50,029 bases of DNA from RGIG4097 sp964550635 (GCA_964550635.1 CAZJZV010000011.1:1-50029); one strand, 5' to 3'. Numbered from the stretch's first letter, positions 22,512 through 31,324 are shown. Made by a program: numbers and translations. The notes: a model not told the origin generated them from the letters alone.

Positions 22512-23618
22512 TTACAGGGTGGCGAGTAGGGTGCCGTCGGCAGAGAGTAGCACGAAGTCGGCGGATTCCCCGATTTTCAGGGACGGCAGGGATAAACCGA
22601 TATATTTTCTTGGGGTTTCGCTTGCCATGTAGGTGGCTTCGGGGAGAGGTATTCCGTTTTTGACGAGAAGTTTTACGCTGTCGGCAAGGGAGATAACGCT
22701 CCCTGCAAGACCGCTTTTATCCGCGCGATAGCATGCTTTGCCGTTTGTGTAGACGTCGTCGTCGCCGAGTTTGTAGACTCCTTCTTTCATGCCCGCGCAG
22801 GATAGACTGTCGGACACGAGCATTACGTTGTGGTAACCTTTGCATTTAAGGACGAATTTGATTAGGTCGACGGATAGATGAATGCCGTCCGCGATGACTT
22901 CGACGAAAAGGTCGGTTGAAAGAGCGGTTTCGACGACGCCGAGAGTTCTGACGAAATCGGAATTTCTTTCCGCGCCCGAGCAACCGCAGTAGATATGCGT
23001 AACACCGTCGAGACCTTCTTCGACGAGCGGGATGATTTGGTCGTAGTTGGCATCCGAGTGCCCGACCTGTGTTTTTATGCCGAGAGAAGTGCAAAGGGCG
23101 GTGAGTTTATCCGTACCTTTGACGGCGGGGCATAGGGTGACTATGCCGATTTTGTCCGCGTTTTCGGTGAAGAATTTTTCATCGTCCGCTTTGTATTCGT
23201 CGTAGATATTTCTTTCGGGTTGCGCGCCCTTGAAACGCTTCGAGATATACGGCCCTTCGAGATGCGCGGGGAGCACGGTGGCATCGTCTTCGGTGTAGGA
23301 GTAGAGAGTGGAGAGTTGAGCGTCGAGAGTAGACAGGGGAGTCGCGACGAAGGTAGGGGAAAAGTGGGTAACGCCGTGTGCGCGATACCAATCGGTCATC
23401 TCATCGAAGTCCGCTTTCGAGCAGGACGAGAAGTCGTGCCCGCTATTGCCGTGGGTGTGCAGGTCTACAAACCCGGGGGCAAGATAACCGCTTGCGACTT
23501 TTTCGCTTGATAGTTTGACGTCGGTGATGATTCCGTCCGCGACCGCGACGTCGTACAAATCCGCGCTTGCGCGTCCGCCGAGAAGAAGGGATACACCTTG
23601 ATAAAATGCTGTTTTCAT
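22512..23618 (-). CDS. nagA: N-acetylglucosamine-6-phosphate deacetylase
   Basis: A 368-residue amidohydrolase that converts N-acetylglucosamine 6-phosphate to glucosamine 6-phosphate and acetate. The motifs are in order: APGFVDLHTHGNSGHDFSS, HLEGPYIS (metal glutamate), VGHSDANYDQ, THIYCGCSGAERN, IADGIHLS and the catalytic aspartate in LVSDSLSCAGM. It recycles cell-wall or host amino sugars. It stands alone without nagB. A 14-bp palindrome sits at the expected transcript start and is a candidate operator. Confidence 0.94.
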   Translation of the reverse strand: MKTAFYQGVSLLLGGRASADLYDVAVADGIITDVKLSSEKVASGYLAPGFVDLHTHGNSGHDFSSCSKADFDEMTDWYRAHGVTHFSPTFVATPLSTLDAQLSTLYSYTEDDATVLPAHLEGPYISKRFKGAQPERNIYDEYKADDEKFFTENADKIGIVTLCPAVKGTDKLTALCTSLGIKTQVGHSDANYDQIIPLVEEGLDGVTHIYCGCSGAERNSDFVRTLGVVETALSTDLFVEVIADGIHLSVDLIKFVLKCKGYHNVMLVSDSLSCAGMKEGVYKLGDDDVYTNGKACYRADKSGLAGSVISLADSVKLLVKNGIPLPEATYMASETPRKYIGLSLPSLKIGESADFVLLSADGTLLATL

Positions 23619-23635
23619 ACGCTACTCTCGATTTT

Positions 23636-23649
23636 GGCGGTATACCGCC
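23636..23649. promoter_or_regulatory. perfect 14-bp palindrome, candidate nagA operator
   Basis: GGCGGTATACCGCC lies between the nagA -10 box (23663-23668) and the start codon, over the first transcribed bases. It has no T-run and is too short for a terminator. Its sequence differs from the usual NagR/NagQ-type sites that I know. Confidence 0.5.
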
Positions 23650-23662
23650 GAATGATAAGTTT

Positions 23663-23691
23663 AGTATACGCTTTTGCCCCGATAAAGTCAA
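23663..23691 (-). promoter_or_regulatory. nagA promoter
   Basis: On the minus strand, TTGACT, a 17-bp spacer, then TATACT: the same pair of hexamers as the transketolase promoter. Confidence 0.8.
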
Positions 23692-23735
23692 CAGTGCGGT
23701 TTTTGCGATTATTTTGAATTTCGCGAATAATAATC

Positions 23736-23764
23736 TTGAAAAGATTAAGAAAATAGTATAAGAT
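23736..23764 (+). promoter_or_regulatory. promoter of the flavin-reductase-like / GH3 operon
   Basis: TTGAAA, a 17-bp spacer, then TAAGAT, 17 bp before the ATG at 23782, with TAGGAGG between. Confidence 0.7.
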
Positions 23765-23781
23765 AGTTTTAGGAGGCTATT

Positions 23782-24710
23782 ATGAGCAGTTTCAAAGATT
23801 TACGTATCGTAATTTCTATCAAACTTCGGCGTTTTTCCCGATGCCTACAATTCTTATTTCCACTCTTGCCGAGGACGGCACGACGACGGTGGGCGCATAC
23901 TCACTTTGTTTCCCGTACTACATTGCGGGCAAGGACTACTATGCGATGATTTTGGAGTGTCGCAACTCGTCGAACACCGCGCAGAATATTCTTCGCACGG
24001 GCAAATGCGCGCTCAACTTCCTTGAAGACAATCGTGCGGATTTCAAAGAAACGGTGCGTTTAGGCTTCCCCGGTGAAACCCCCGCGGAGAAGATGAAAAA
24101 TTGCAAGTTCGACTTTGAAAAAGGTATCGCGGACACGGCGGACGGAGAAAGACCGCTCGTGATTAGCAAGGCATATCAAGTGTTTGAATGCACGTGGGAC
24201 GACTCCCTTGAAAACGCCTACGAAGACAAGGCGCGCGCGGGCATTCTCGACGGAGTCGAACCGCCTTATAGAAACTTCAACGGCATAACTTCCAAATTCG
24301 GATGCCACTTCATTTTGAAAGTGGACAAGATTCTCATGAAAGAGAAATTCTACAACACGATAATAAACGGCGTATCGGCGGGCGGATTCCCGAAAGTCCC
24401 CGTGGACTACGGCTACCGCGACAGTACGAATTTCTGGTATACGCGCTTCCGCAGACCTATCGCGGAGAAGATCCCCGCAGGCAAAGAAGCGGATATAAAC
24501 AGTGTCAAATATGCGGCAAACCGCATTGACGACGTGGTCAAATTCAGCGACGACGCTTGTCAAACTCTCGTCAAAGTGCCGAGAGTGTTCTTGAAAGTCG
24601 TCCTGCAGGGTTGCGTGGAATGGGCAAAAGAAAACAACTGCACTCTCATCACCGCAAAGGAAATGCAAATCATCAACGACAAGAGAAAACAAGAAAAACA
24701 AAAACGATAG
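23782..24710 (+). CDS. flavin-reductase-like FMN-binding protein, apparent frameshift near the start
   Basis: The main open frame from 23841 encodes about 289 residues of the FMN-binding split-barrel family. It contains MPTILISTLAEDGTTTVGAYS near the start, then RNSSNTAQNIL and ALNFLEDN. The good start is the ATG at 23782, 5 nt after TAGGAGG, but it is in another frame. From it one reads MSSFKDLRI to 23808, and the main frame resumes at 23811 as NFYQTSAFFP. Only two bases (809-810) lie between, so one base is missing. The true protein is probably about 309 residues. It could be a real disabling mutation or an assembly error. The beta-glucosidase gene follows after 4 nt. Confidence 0.75.
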
Positions 24711-24714
24711 GATT

Positions 24715-27132
24715 ATGAAAAAGAAAATCACCCTTTCCAAAATCGTAAATTTTTTCGTTGCGCTCGCACAAAAGACGGGCGGTGAAATTCTCGGCGAGAA
24801 AGACTCGTCCCCTATCCTTGTGGAAAAGGCGCGCGCGCTTGCGGGGGAAGGTATCGTACTTCTCAAAAACGACGGAGTTTTACCCCTTGAAAAAGACGAC
24901 GTCGTCTCCGTTTTCGGCAGAGTGCAAAACGACTATTTCTACGTGGGTTACGGCTCGGGCGGGGACGTCAAAGCACCTTACAAAGTCAATCTTATGGACG
25001 GACTCCGCGGTGCAAACGTGACTCTCAACGAAAAACTTGCTACGGTTTATGCGGATTGGTGTGAGAAAAATCCGACGGACGAAGGATTTTGGGGGCATTG
25101 GCCACTCTGCTATGAAGAAATGCCGATGACCGACTCTTTCGTCGAAAAACAGGCGGAAAATTCCACGGTCGCAATCGTCGTAATCGGCAGGGCGGCGGGT
25201 GAAGATAGAGAACAAAAACTTGTCAAGGGCGGTTATCTCATCACCGACGACGAAAAAATTATGCTCAATCTCGTCACCGCAAGATTCAAAAAAGTGGTCG
25301 TGGTCATCGACGCGGGCAACGTGATGGATATGTCGTGGGTGAAAGAGTACGGCGACAGACTCTCGGCAATCGTCTATGCGTGGCAGGGCGGTATGGAAAG
25401 CGGAAACGCAGTCGCGGACGTGTTGACGGGAAAGGTCAATCCGTCTGGTAAACTCACGGACACCGTCGCAATGCGCTATATCGACTATCCGTCGGCGAGC
25501 AATTTCGGCAGAAGAAAGGCAAACAACTATGTTGAAGATATATACGTCGGCTACCGCTATTTTTCGACTTTCGGGAATATTCCGGTGATCTTTCCGTTTG
25601 GTTACGGACTGTCCTACACGACCTTTGAGAAGTCCTCCGAACTTGAATGCGAAAACGGCGAATTTACCCTGACGACAACCGTCAAAAACGTCGGGGACAA
25701 AGACGGAAAAGAAGTGGTTTTGCTCTACGTCAATCCGCCTCAAGGGAAACTCGGCAAGCCGTTCAGAAATCTCGTTGCGTTCAAAAAGACGGGACTTATC
25801 AAGAGCGGTGAAAGCGAAACCGTCACAATCAAATTCCGCGAAAAAGATATAGCGTCTTATGACGATAGCGGACGGACGGGCAACAAGAATTGTTTCGTCT
25901 TGGAAGGGGGAGAATACACCTTCTACGTTGGCGGTGATTATATCTCTGCGGAAGAAATAAAGAAGATTGAAATAGATAGCAAAGTCATCGAAAAATGCGA
26001 AGAAGCGTGCGCTCCGAAAGTGGCGTTTGACGTGACTCATCCCCATGTGTCGAAGAGCGGAACGGTGTCGAAAAAGTATCATCAAGTCGCAACCGAAAGC
26101 GTGTCCGTCAAGGATAGAATTTTGGAGCGACTCCCGAACGAAACTCCGCAGAACAAGGACTTAATCTGCACGTTTGACGATGTTAAAGCGGGGAATTTGT
26201 CGGTTGAAGAGTTTGTTTCGACACTCACGGACGAAGAACTCGAAGTGCTTGTTCGCGGGCATTTCAGAATGAACAGTCCGCTTGGCACGGAGGGCAACGC
26301 TGGCGCATTCGGCGGTACGGAACAGAGTCTGCAAGACCGCGGAATACCCGCAGTCATAACTACGGACGGACCGTCGGGGATAAGACTTGCGCACTATGCG
26401 TCTTTGCTTCCTTGCGGTACTGCTATCGCATCGTCTATGAACGAAGAATTGATCAAGGAAACCTATGCCGAAGTCGGCAAGGAAATGATCGCGAAAGGCT
26501 CGGACGTCTTGCTCGCTCCCGGAATGAATATCCACAGAGATCCCCTTTGCGGGCGCAACTTTGAATACTTCTCCGAAGATCCCGTCGTGGCGGGGAAAAT
26601 CGCGGCGGCAGTCGTTCAAGGCGTGCAGTCGGCGGGGGTGTCCGCTTGCCCCAAGCACTTCGCTTGCAACAATCAGGAAACCAACCGCAATCACAACGAT
26701 ACGAGAGTGTCCCAACGCGCGTTGAGAGAAATCTATTTGCGCGGGTTTGAAATATGCGTGAAAGAAGGGGAACCCCTTTGTATGATGACGTCGTACAACA
26801 AAATCAACGGCGTTTTCTCCTACTACAACTACGACCTTGCAACAACTATCTTGCGCAAGGAATGGGGATATAAAGGTATGCTCGTGACCGACTGGTGGAC
26901 GGTTGCGGAGAAGTCGCCCGATTGGAATAAACTCACTCACCACGGCTACCGCGTGCGCGCTCAAGTGGACGTAGTCATGCCCGGCGGGGATAGGATAAGG
27001 GGAAAATACGACGGCACCGCACTGAAAGGATTGAAAGACGGAGTTTTGACTCGTGCGGAATTGCAAAGGAGCGCATGCAACGTTTTGAATTTCATCCTTG
27101 CAAACGAAAGCACGAGAAAGCGAATACAGTGA
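24715..27132 (+). CDS. GH3 beta-glucosidase, circularly permuted domain order
   Basis: An 805-residue glycoside hydrolase family 3 enzyme. The domain order is reversed. The alpha/beta sandwich comes first (about 30-300, with VLLKNDGVLPLEKDD-type sequence, here GIVLLKNDGVLPLE). A fibronectin-like domain follows (about 305-410). The TIM barrel comes last (about 480-800), with TTDGPSGIRL, PGMNIHRDPLCGRNFEYFSEDP and CPKHFACNNQE. The nucleophile is Asp726 in MLVTDWW. This order is known from rumen Butyrivibrio and Ruminococcus enzymes. No signal peptide is present, so it acts on imported beta-glucosides. It is read with the flavin-reductase-like gene. The C-terminal lysine/arginine end abuts the next open frame directly. 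Confidence 0.94.
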   Translation: MKKKITLSKIVNFFVALAQKTGGEILGEKDSSPILVEKARALAGEGIVLLKNDGVLPLEKDDVVSVFGRVQNDYFYVGYGSGGDVKAPYKVNLMDGLRGANVTLNEKLATVYADWCEKNPTDEGFWGHWPLCYEEMPMTDSFVEKQAENSTVAIVVIGRAAGEDREQKLVKGGYLITDDEKIMLNLVTARFKKVVVVIDAGNVMDMSWVKEYGDRLSAIVYAWQGGMESGNAVADVLTGKVNPSGKLTDTVAMRYIDYPSASNFGRRKANNYVEDIYVGYRYFSTFGNIPVIFPFGYGLSYTTFEKSSELECENGEFTLTTTVKNVGDKDGKEVVLLYVNPPQGKLGKPFRNLVAFKKTGLIKSGESETVTIKFREKDIASYDDSGRTGNKNCFVLEGGEYTFYVGGDYISAEEIKKIEIDSKVIEKCEEACAPKVAFDVTHPHVSKSGTVSKKYHQVATESVSVKDRILERLPNETPQNKDLICTFDDVKAGNLSVEEFVSTLTDEELEVLVRGHFRMNSPLGTEGNAGAFGGTEQSLQDRGIPAVITTDGPSGIRLAHYASLLPCGTAIASSMNEELIKETYAEVGKEMIAKGSDVLLAPGMNIHRDPLCGRNFEYFSEDPVVAGKIAAAVVQGVQSAGVSACPKHFACNNQETNRNHNDTRVSQRALREIYLRGFEICVKEGEPLCMMTSYNKINGVFSYYNYDLATTILRKEWGYKGMLVTDWWTVAEKSPDWNKLTHHGYRVRAQVDVVMPGGDRIRGKYDGTALKGLKDGVLTRAELQRSACNVLNFILANESTRKRIQ

Positions 27133-27150
27133 CAAAACGCTCCGTCTTGA

Positions 27151-29721
27151 TTGCGCAAAGCGGAAAAACTCTTTGCGGACGCGCTTGCGGCGAGCGGAAC
27201 GGGATATTATCACGGCAAGGAACATGCGCGCAAAGAGGCGCAAAAGCAAGAAAGCAAGCGATTCAACGAGTTTAACACCCTTGCTATGCAGTGGGCGCAT
27301 TCGGATAAAACGCAAGTCGGTGAACGAACAATAAGATATCGTTTCGATAATGCGATTATAATAGAAAAAACGAATGACGGTTTTATTGAAGTCCGTGAAA
27401 TAAAGATGGGGCATAAAGCCGACATTTCAAGTGTATGCAAAGAGATAGGAGAACATAATGCAAGATTACATGAGACTCTTCATCAAAGTATTGATGAGTA
27501 TGAATATTCCGGAAGAAACGATTCACTTTATAGCAGAGTTGATGTGGGAGAATCGCGAAATGACGGACGAGATGGTCGAGTTTATCAAGAACAATCAGAA
27601 CGCAACGGAAACGGAACTTATCAACAAAGCATTGGAAATCAATCAGAAATAAAAGAATCCCGTCGCGGATACGCAGGGCGCAATCCTTCGGACGTAACCG
27701 AACAGGAATACAATCATCATTATTGGGCGGTTGCAAACGACGTGCTATCCACGAGGGAGAGTGGAGCGCTACGCGAGGCGGTCGGCAAAATCAATCAAGG
27801 GGAATACTATCCTAAAACTGCAGACGGCAAATATATGGTAGCCGTTGGCGAAAACGGTGTTCTCAACAAGATAGTCTTCACGGACGGCGGACAAGAGTCT
27901 TATTCGGTTGAAAAAGTTATTAAAATCAATCTTGACAACGAAACGGATTTAGATTACGAAAGGGGTAACATATATTATGCAGAATCAATCGGCGTATTAT
28001 CAGAAACTTCAAGCACTCGCATTATCGAAGTCTACAATGGAAACGATTATGCGTTCGACGACTTCGCAAGAAAACGTTCGCAAAATAGGCGAAATAGTTA
28101 TGTCGAGCGAGACGGAAGAAGAAGTGGTGCAGAGACTGAAAACCGAACTGGAAACGAAGTAAAGTATTCTTTACGTGGCAATGGTTACGTTGGACGCTCC
28201 ATGTCTGTTAATGCGTATAACGCATACAACAGAGAGGAAATGCCACTGTCGAAGTGGACTAAAACGGCAATAGAAGATTCTATTTCTGCAATAAATCCTG
28301 ATATAGACGTATCAAAAGTTCGTCTATCAGTCTTGCAAGAAGAATTTTTGAAGTATGAAGGCTGGCATCACACTGGCGAGTTTTATAATGTCACGGACTT
28401 TTATGGTATCAACGAAGAAAAGGTCGAAAAACTCACACAGAGCGACGTCGACGAACTTGCTTTGCAACAGCCCAAAACAAACCAAAATAAAAACGCACCA
28501 CAAAAAAATAGCGATGCAATAAGACTATCCGAAGATACGTACGAAAAAATATCTATCATCGTAGATTCGGGCATTTTGAAAACAGAAAATGGTGTGCTTA
28601 AAAGAGTGTTGTCCGGAAAGAATATAGATTCGGATTATAGAAAAGCGCTTGAAACCATCAAAGCCGATAATACAAACAAGGTTGAACAATGGAGAAAACT
28701 ACCGCCAGAGCATTACTTGCACAATGCGGTCAATCTTTACGATACGGATATTGAGGCTTTTGCGAAATACGTTCACCCCGTAAAACAACTGAATAAAAAC
28801 TCAAACATTTTCAAGCAATTATACAATTACTATAATGGCAATTCCGATATCCGCTACTCTCTCCGTGACGTAGACGGAGAAAAGGTTGTAGTTGTCGATA
28901 CCGATCAAAGTTTGTTCGAGGGTTTGAATAAGAACGAATATGTCGAAATTGCGCGCGAATATATGAAAGAAAAGTATCGCGGACAAACAATAGACGGAAT
29001 CAAGTTCACCCGCCGTTCGGAGAATGAGTACACCTTCTCCGATGCGACACAAATGTTGAACAAACATGAGCCCGAAACATACAAGAAGAAAATGCGCGCC
29101 GTGACGGAACTCATCAACTTTATTAAAGTGGGTAAGTTCATAGCGCACGAAGAGGCAAAGCATCCGAAAGGATTTAATGTTGGTGGATACAACAGATATT
29201 CCGTTGATTTTATAGTAGACGGAAAGCGTTTTAACGGTGAACTTCTTGTTGCAATAGATGCAAACGGAATGGGAATATTTTACGATATCGTAAATATAAA
29301 AGAGAACGGTTCCACAATCGGGGTTTATTCCGAAGGCATGGAAACCGTCTCTAATAATAGTATATCCCAAAATTCCGAAAAGTTAACGGGTGATGACAAA
29401 ATTAAGTATTCTTTGCGTCTGACTCCTGCAAAGAGCATCGAGAATATCGTCAATTGGAAAATGGATAGACGGTCAATCATTCATGATGAGCGAGAGTATT
29501 ATGTTTCCGTGCCGAAAGCGTCTGCACTTTTTGCGGATAAGCAATCCAAGCAATTTTTAAGTCAGATGATGCACATGGCAAACGATAGCAGTGAGCCCAA
29601 CAGAGCGAAGTTTGCGGATGAATTTGCAAGAGAGCAGTATAATATTATACGTCGATACATGCATATGCGGTTTTGTGCGTGTTCAAAAGAAAAACGCGAT
29701 TGCTATCGCGTTTATTCGTAG
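27151..29721 (+). CDS. polyvalent-protein-like open frame, probably a mobile-element remnant
   Basis: An open frame of 856 codons without a normal start. A stop lies just upstream, the first codon is TTG, no ribosome-binding site is seen, and the first in-frame ATG is at 27286. It looks like the tail of a giant phage or conjugative-element polyvalent protein: several domains are separated by polar R/N/G/S linkers and by recurrent KYSLR or RYSLR phrases (about residues 339, 569, 751). Recognisable pieces are a block ending NETDLDYERGNIYYAESIGV, a block with KYEGWHHTGEFYNVTDFY (about 405-420), and a later block, KEKYRGQTIDGIKFTRRSENEYTF-like, resembling LPD3/BECR-type domains. The last dozen codons run through the truA terminator. 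Codon use is more AT-rich than the neighbours after about 28150. No integrase is present. Confidence 0.6.
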   Translation: MRKAEKLFADALAASGTGYYHGKEHARKEAQKQESKRFNEFNTLAMQWAHSDKTQVGERTIRYRFDNAIIIEKTNDGFIEVREIKMGHKADISSVCKEIGEHNARLHETLHQSIDEYEYSGRNDSLYSRVDVGESRNDGRDGRVYQEQSERNGNGTYQQSIGNQSEIKESRRGYAGRNPSDVTEQEYNHHYWAVANDVLSTRESGALREAVGKINQGEYYPKTADGKYMVAVGENGVLNKIVFTDGGQESYSVEKVIKINLDNETDLDYERGNIYYAESIGVLSETSSTRIIEVYNGNDYAFDDFARKRSQNRRNSYVERDGRRSGAETENRTGNEVKYSLRGNGYVGRSMSVNAYNAYNREEMPLSKWTKTAIEDSISAINPDIDVSKVRLSVLQEEFLKYEGWHHTGEFYNVTDFYGINEEKVEKLTQSDVDELALQQPKTNQNKNAPQKNSDAIRLSEDTYEKISIIVDSGILKTENGVLKRVLSGKNIDSDYRKALETIKADNTNKVEQWRKLPPEHYLHNAVNLYDTDIEAFAKYVHPVKQLNKNSNIFKQLYNYYNGNSDIRYSLRDVDGEKVVVVDTDQSLFEGLNKNEYVEIAREYMKEKYRGQTIDGIKFTRRSENEYTFSDATQMLNKHEPETYKKKMRAVTELINFIKVGKFIAHEEAKHPKGFNVGGYNRYSVDFIVDGKRFNGELLVAIDANGMGIFYDIVNIKENGSTIGVYSEGMETVSNNSISQNSEKLTGDDKIKYSLRLTPAKSIENIVNWKMDRRSIIHDEREYYVSVPKASALFADKQSKQFLSQMMHMANDSSEPNRAKFADEFAREQYNIIRRYMHMRFCACSKEKRDCYRVYS
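27458..27652 (+). CDS. small helical protein overprinted in the polyvalent frame, copy A
   Basis: A 64-residue protein in a different plus frame from the surrounding long frame. AGGAG lies 6 nt before the ATG, the best ribosome-binding site in this region. The product is protein-like: hydrophobic residues at helical spacing (MRLFIKVLMSMNIPEETIHF, then FIAELMWENREMTDEMVEFI) and an end ATETELINKALEINQK. In the long frame the same bases encode a polar linker rich in R, G, N, S and E, which tolerates overlap. The function is unknown. It could be an independent regulator, an antitoxin-like partner, or a translational coupler. Confidence 0.6.
   Translation: MQDYMRLFIKVLMSMNIPEETIHFIAELMWENREMTDEMVEFIKNNQNATETELINKALEINQK
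27977..28162 (+). CDS. small helical protein overprinted in the polyvalent frame, copy B
   Basis: A 61-residue protein in the same relative situation as copy A: it overlaps a polar linker of the long frame (the R/N/S-rich stretch before KYSLRG). The ATG follows AGGGG by 11 nt, a weaker site. The product starts MQNQSAYYQKLQALALSKST and ends ETEEEVVQRLKTELETK. That is similar in length, start (MQ-D/N), helical pattern and acidic/lysine end to copy A, so the two may be distant paralogues. The similarity is too weak to prove by eye. Confidence 0.45.
   Translation: MQNQSAYYQKLQALALSKSTMETIMRSTTSQENVRKIGEIVMSSETEEEVVQRLKTELETK
29686..29714. terminator. intrinsic terminator overlapping the truA stop codon
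   Basis: Stem AAACGCGAT / ATCGCGTTT with loop TGCT, and on the minus strand a T-rich tail. It ends the ecfA-ecfT-truA operon and lies within the end of the polyvalent-like frame on the other strand. Confidence 0.85.
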
Positions 29722-30479
29722 TAGACTTGTTGGAGCATAAGTCCTTCGGGGGGAAGTGTTTTTCCCATTTTCGTGCGGTCCTTGTTTTTCAGAGCGTCTT
29801 TCACGTCGTCAACGGTGAGTTTTCCCATACCTACGTAGACGAGAGTGCCTGCGATTATGCGCACCATATTATACAAAAATCCGTTTCCGCAGACGGTGAT
29901 AGTGATTTCCTTTGGTTGAAAGGCAAGTTTTTCGGGGAAGGGTATATCCTTTTCATCGACGACGACGGAGTAGAGAGTGCGGACGGTGGATTTCACGACG
30001 GACCCGCTTGCTTCAAAGCATTTGAAATCGTGCTCGCCTTCAAGGACGGCGGCGGTTTTTTTCATCTCGTCGATGTCGAGCGGACTCGTGATATGTGCGT
30101 GCGTTGCATTCAATACGGGTATGCGGTGGGGGGATGAGTAGATTTTGTAGACGTACGTTTTTCTCTTTGCCGAAAAGCGCGCGTTGAAATCGTCCGTCGT
30201 CTCTTCGCAGTAGAGCATAGACACGTCGTCGGGCAGGGCGGTGTTGACCGCATACGGAATTTTCTCGGTGGGGATTGACGTTTCCGCATCGAAGTGCACG
30301 ACTTGTCCGAATGCATGTACTCCCGCATCCGTGCGACCGCTTGCGGTGCAGGCGGTTTTTGAATTGAAAATTTTTGTGAGAGCGTTTTCGAGCACTTCTT
30401 GCACGCTCAAACCGTTGAGTTGTCTTTGCCAACCCACGTAGTTTTTGCCGTCGTAGGAAATTATCGCGGAGTATCTCAT
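29712..30479 (-). CDS. truA: tRNA pseudouridine synthase A
   Basis: A 255-residue enzyme that makes pseudouridine at positions 38-40 of the tRNA anticodon arm. The catalytic aspartate is in ASGRTDAGVHAFGQVVHF. Other family segments are YDGKNYVGWQRQ at the start, RKTYVYKIY, and NGFLYNMVRIIAGTLVYVG near the end. The start at 30479 overlaps the ecfT stop by 4 nt (ATGA); the open frame upstream belongs to ecfT. The ecfA-ecfT-truA order is the classic Bacillota arrangement. Confidence 0.96.
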   Translation of the reverse strand: MRYSAIISYDGKNYVGWQRQLNGLSVQEVLENALTKIFNSKTACTASGRTDAGVHAFGQVVHFDAETSIPTEKIPYAVNTALPDDVSMLYCEETTDDFNARFSAKRKTYVYKIYSSPHRIPVLNATHAHITSPLDIDEMKKTAAVLEGEHDFKCFEASGSVVKSTVRTLYSVVVDEKDIPFPEKLAFQPKEITITVCGNGFLYNMVRIIAGTLVYVGMGKLTVDDVKDALKNKDRTKMGKTLPPEGLMLQQVYYE

Positions 30480-31324
30480 AGCAGTCCTCCGAGCACGAGC
30501 GTATCGACGTAACCGCACCAGTAGTAGCGGTCGAGAAGAATGACGACGAAATACGCTACGATGATGAGTCCCGCGACAAAGTCGCCGACTCCCACTCTCG
30601 ACACTTTCATTTTCGTGCGGTTGGGGGTGGCGTTGTAGCACCTTGCGTCCATAGCGAATGCAAGTTCGTCCGCACGTTTGAACGAGTTGACGAACAGGGG
30701 AATAAGGACGGGGACGAGTGCTTTTGCACGAGCGAAAAGACCGCCCGTATCGAAACTTGCGCCCCTTGCTTTTTGAGCGGAAATTATCTTGTTGGTTTCT
30801 TCAAAAAGGGTGGGAATGAAACGGAGCGCAATGGACATAATCATCGCAATATCGTGGACGGGAACCTTGATTTTTTTCAAGGGAGAAAGCAAGCCTTCAA
30901 GCCCGTCTGCAAGCGCGACAGGAGTGGTCGTGAGCGAAAGCAAAGATGCGCCCGAAATCAACAAAACGAGCCTTAAAATCATCTTTATGGTGGTATGAAC
31001 GCCCGATTTGGTGATTTTCAACACCCACGCAGACCACAGAATTTCACTGCCGTCTCGACTGCCGAAGAAGAGATTTATCACGGCGGTGAAAAGCACGATG
31101 AAGAGTATTCCCCTCACCGATTTCAAGACGGACATCATGGGAAGTTTCGCAATCAAAACGATGAGCACAAGCACCACTGCGGTGAGCAAAAATCCGAAGT
31201 ACGAATTGACGAAAAATATCGCTACGACAAAGAGCAGAGTGAGAAGAAGTTTCACTCTTGCATCCAAGCGATGCACGGGGGAATCCGCGGGGTAGTATTG
31301 TCCGAAAGATATATCTCTAAACAT
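30476..31324 (-). CDS. ecfT: energy-coupling factor transporter transmembrane protein EcfT
   Basis: A 282-residue membrane scaffold of a group II ECF vitamin/cofactor importer. There are several N-terminal helices after the family start HRLDARVKLLLTLLFV. Two coupling-helix motifs contact the ATPases: KARGASFD (Ala-Arg-Gly) and AFAMDARCYN (second motif with Ala-Arg-Cys). A terminal helix follows. The start lies within the last 8 nt of the EcfA gene. Substrate-binding EcfS subunits must be encoded elsewhere, as usual for the shared group II module. Confidence 0.95.
   Translation of the reverse strand: MFRDISFGQYYPADSPVHRLDARVKLLLTLLFVVAIFFVNSYFGFLLTAVVLVLIVLIAKLPMMSVLKSVRGILFIVLFTAVINLFFGSRDGSEILWSAWVLKITKSGVHTTIKMILRLVLLISGASLLSLTTTPVALADGLEGLLSPLKKIKVPVHDIAMIMSIALRFIPTLFEETNKIISAQKARGASFDTGGLFARAKALVPVLIPLFVNSFKRADELAFAMDARCYNATPNRTKMKVSRVGVGDFVAGLIIVAYFVVILLDRYYWCGYVDTLVLGGLL

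Noticed and set aside
24880..27414. Long minus-strand open frames under the GH3 gene
   Set aside because: Their products are rich in R, H and F without domains, and the GH3 motifs are complete on the plus strand.
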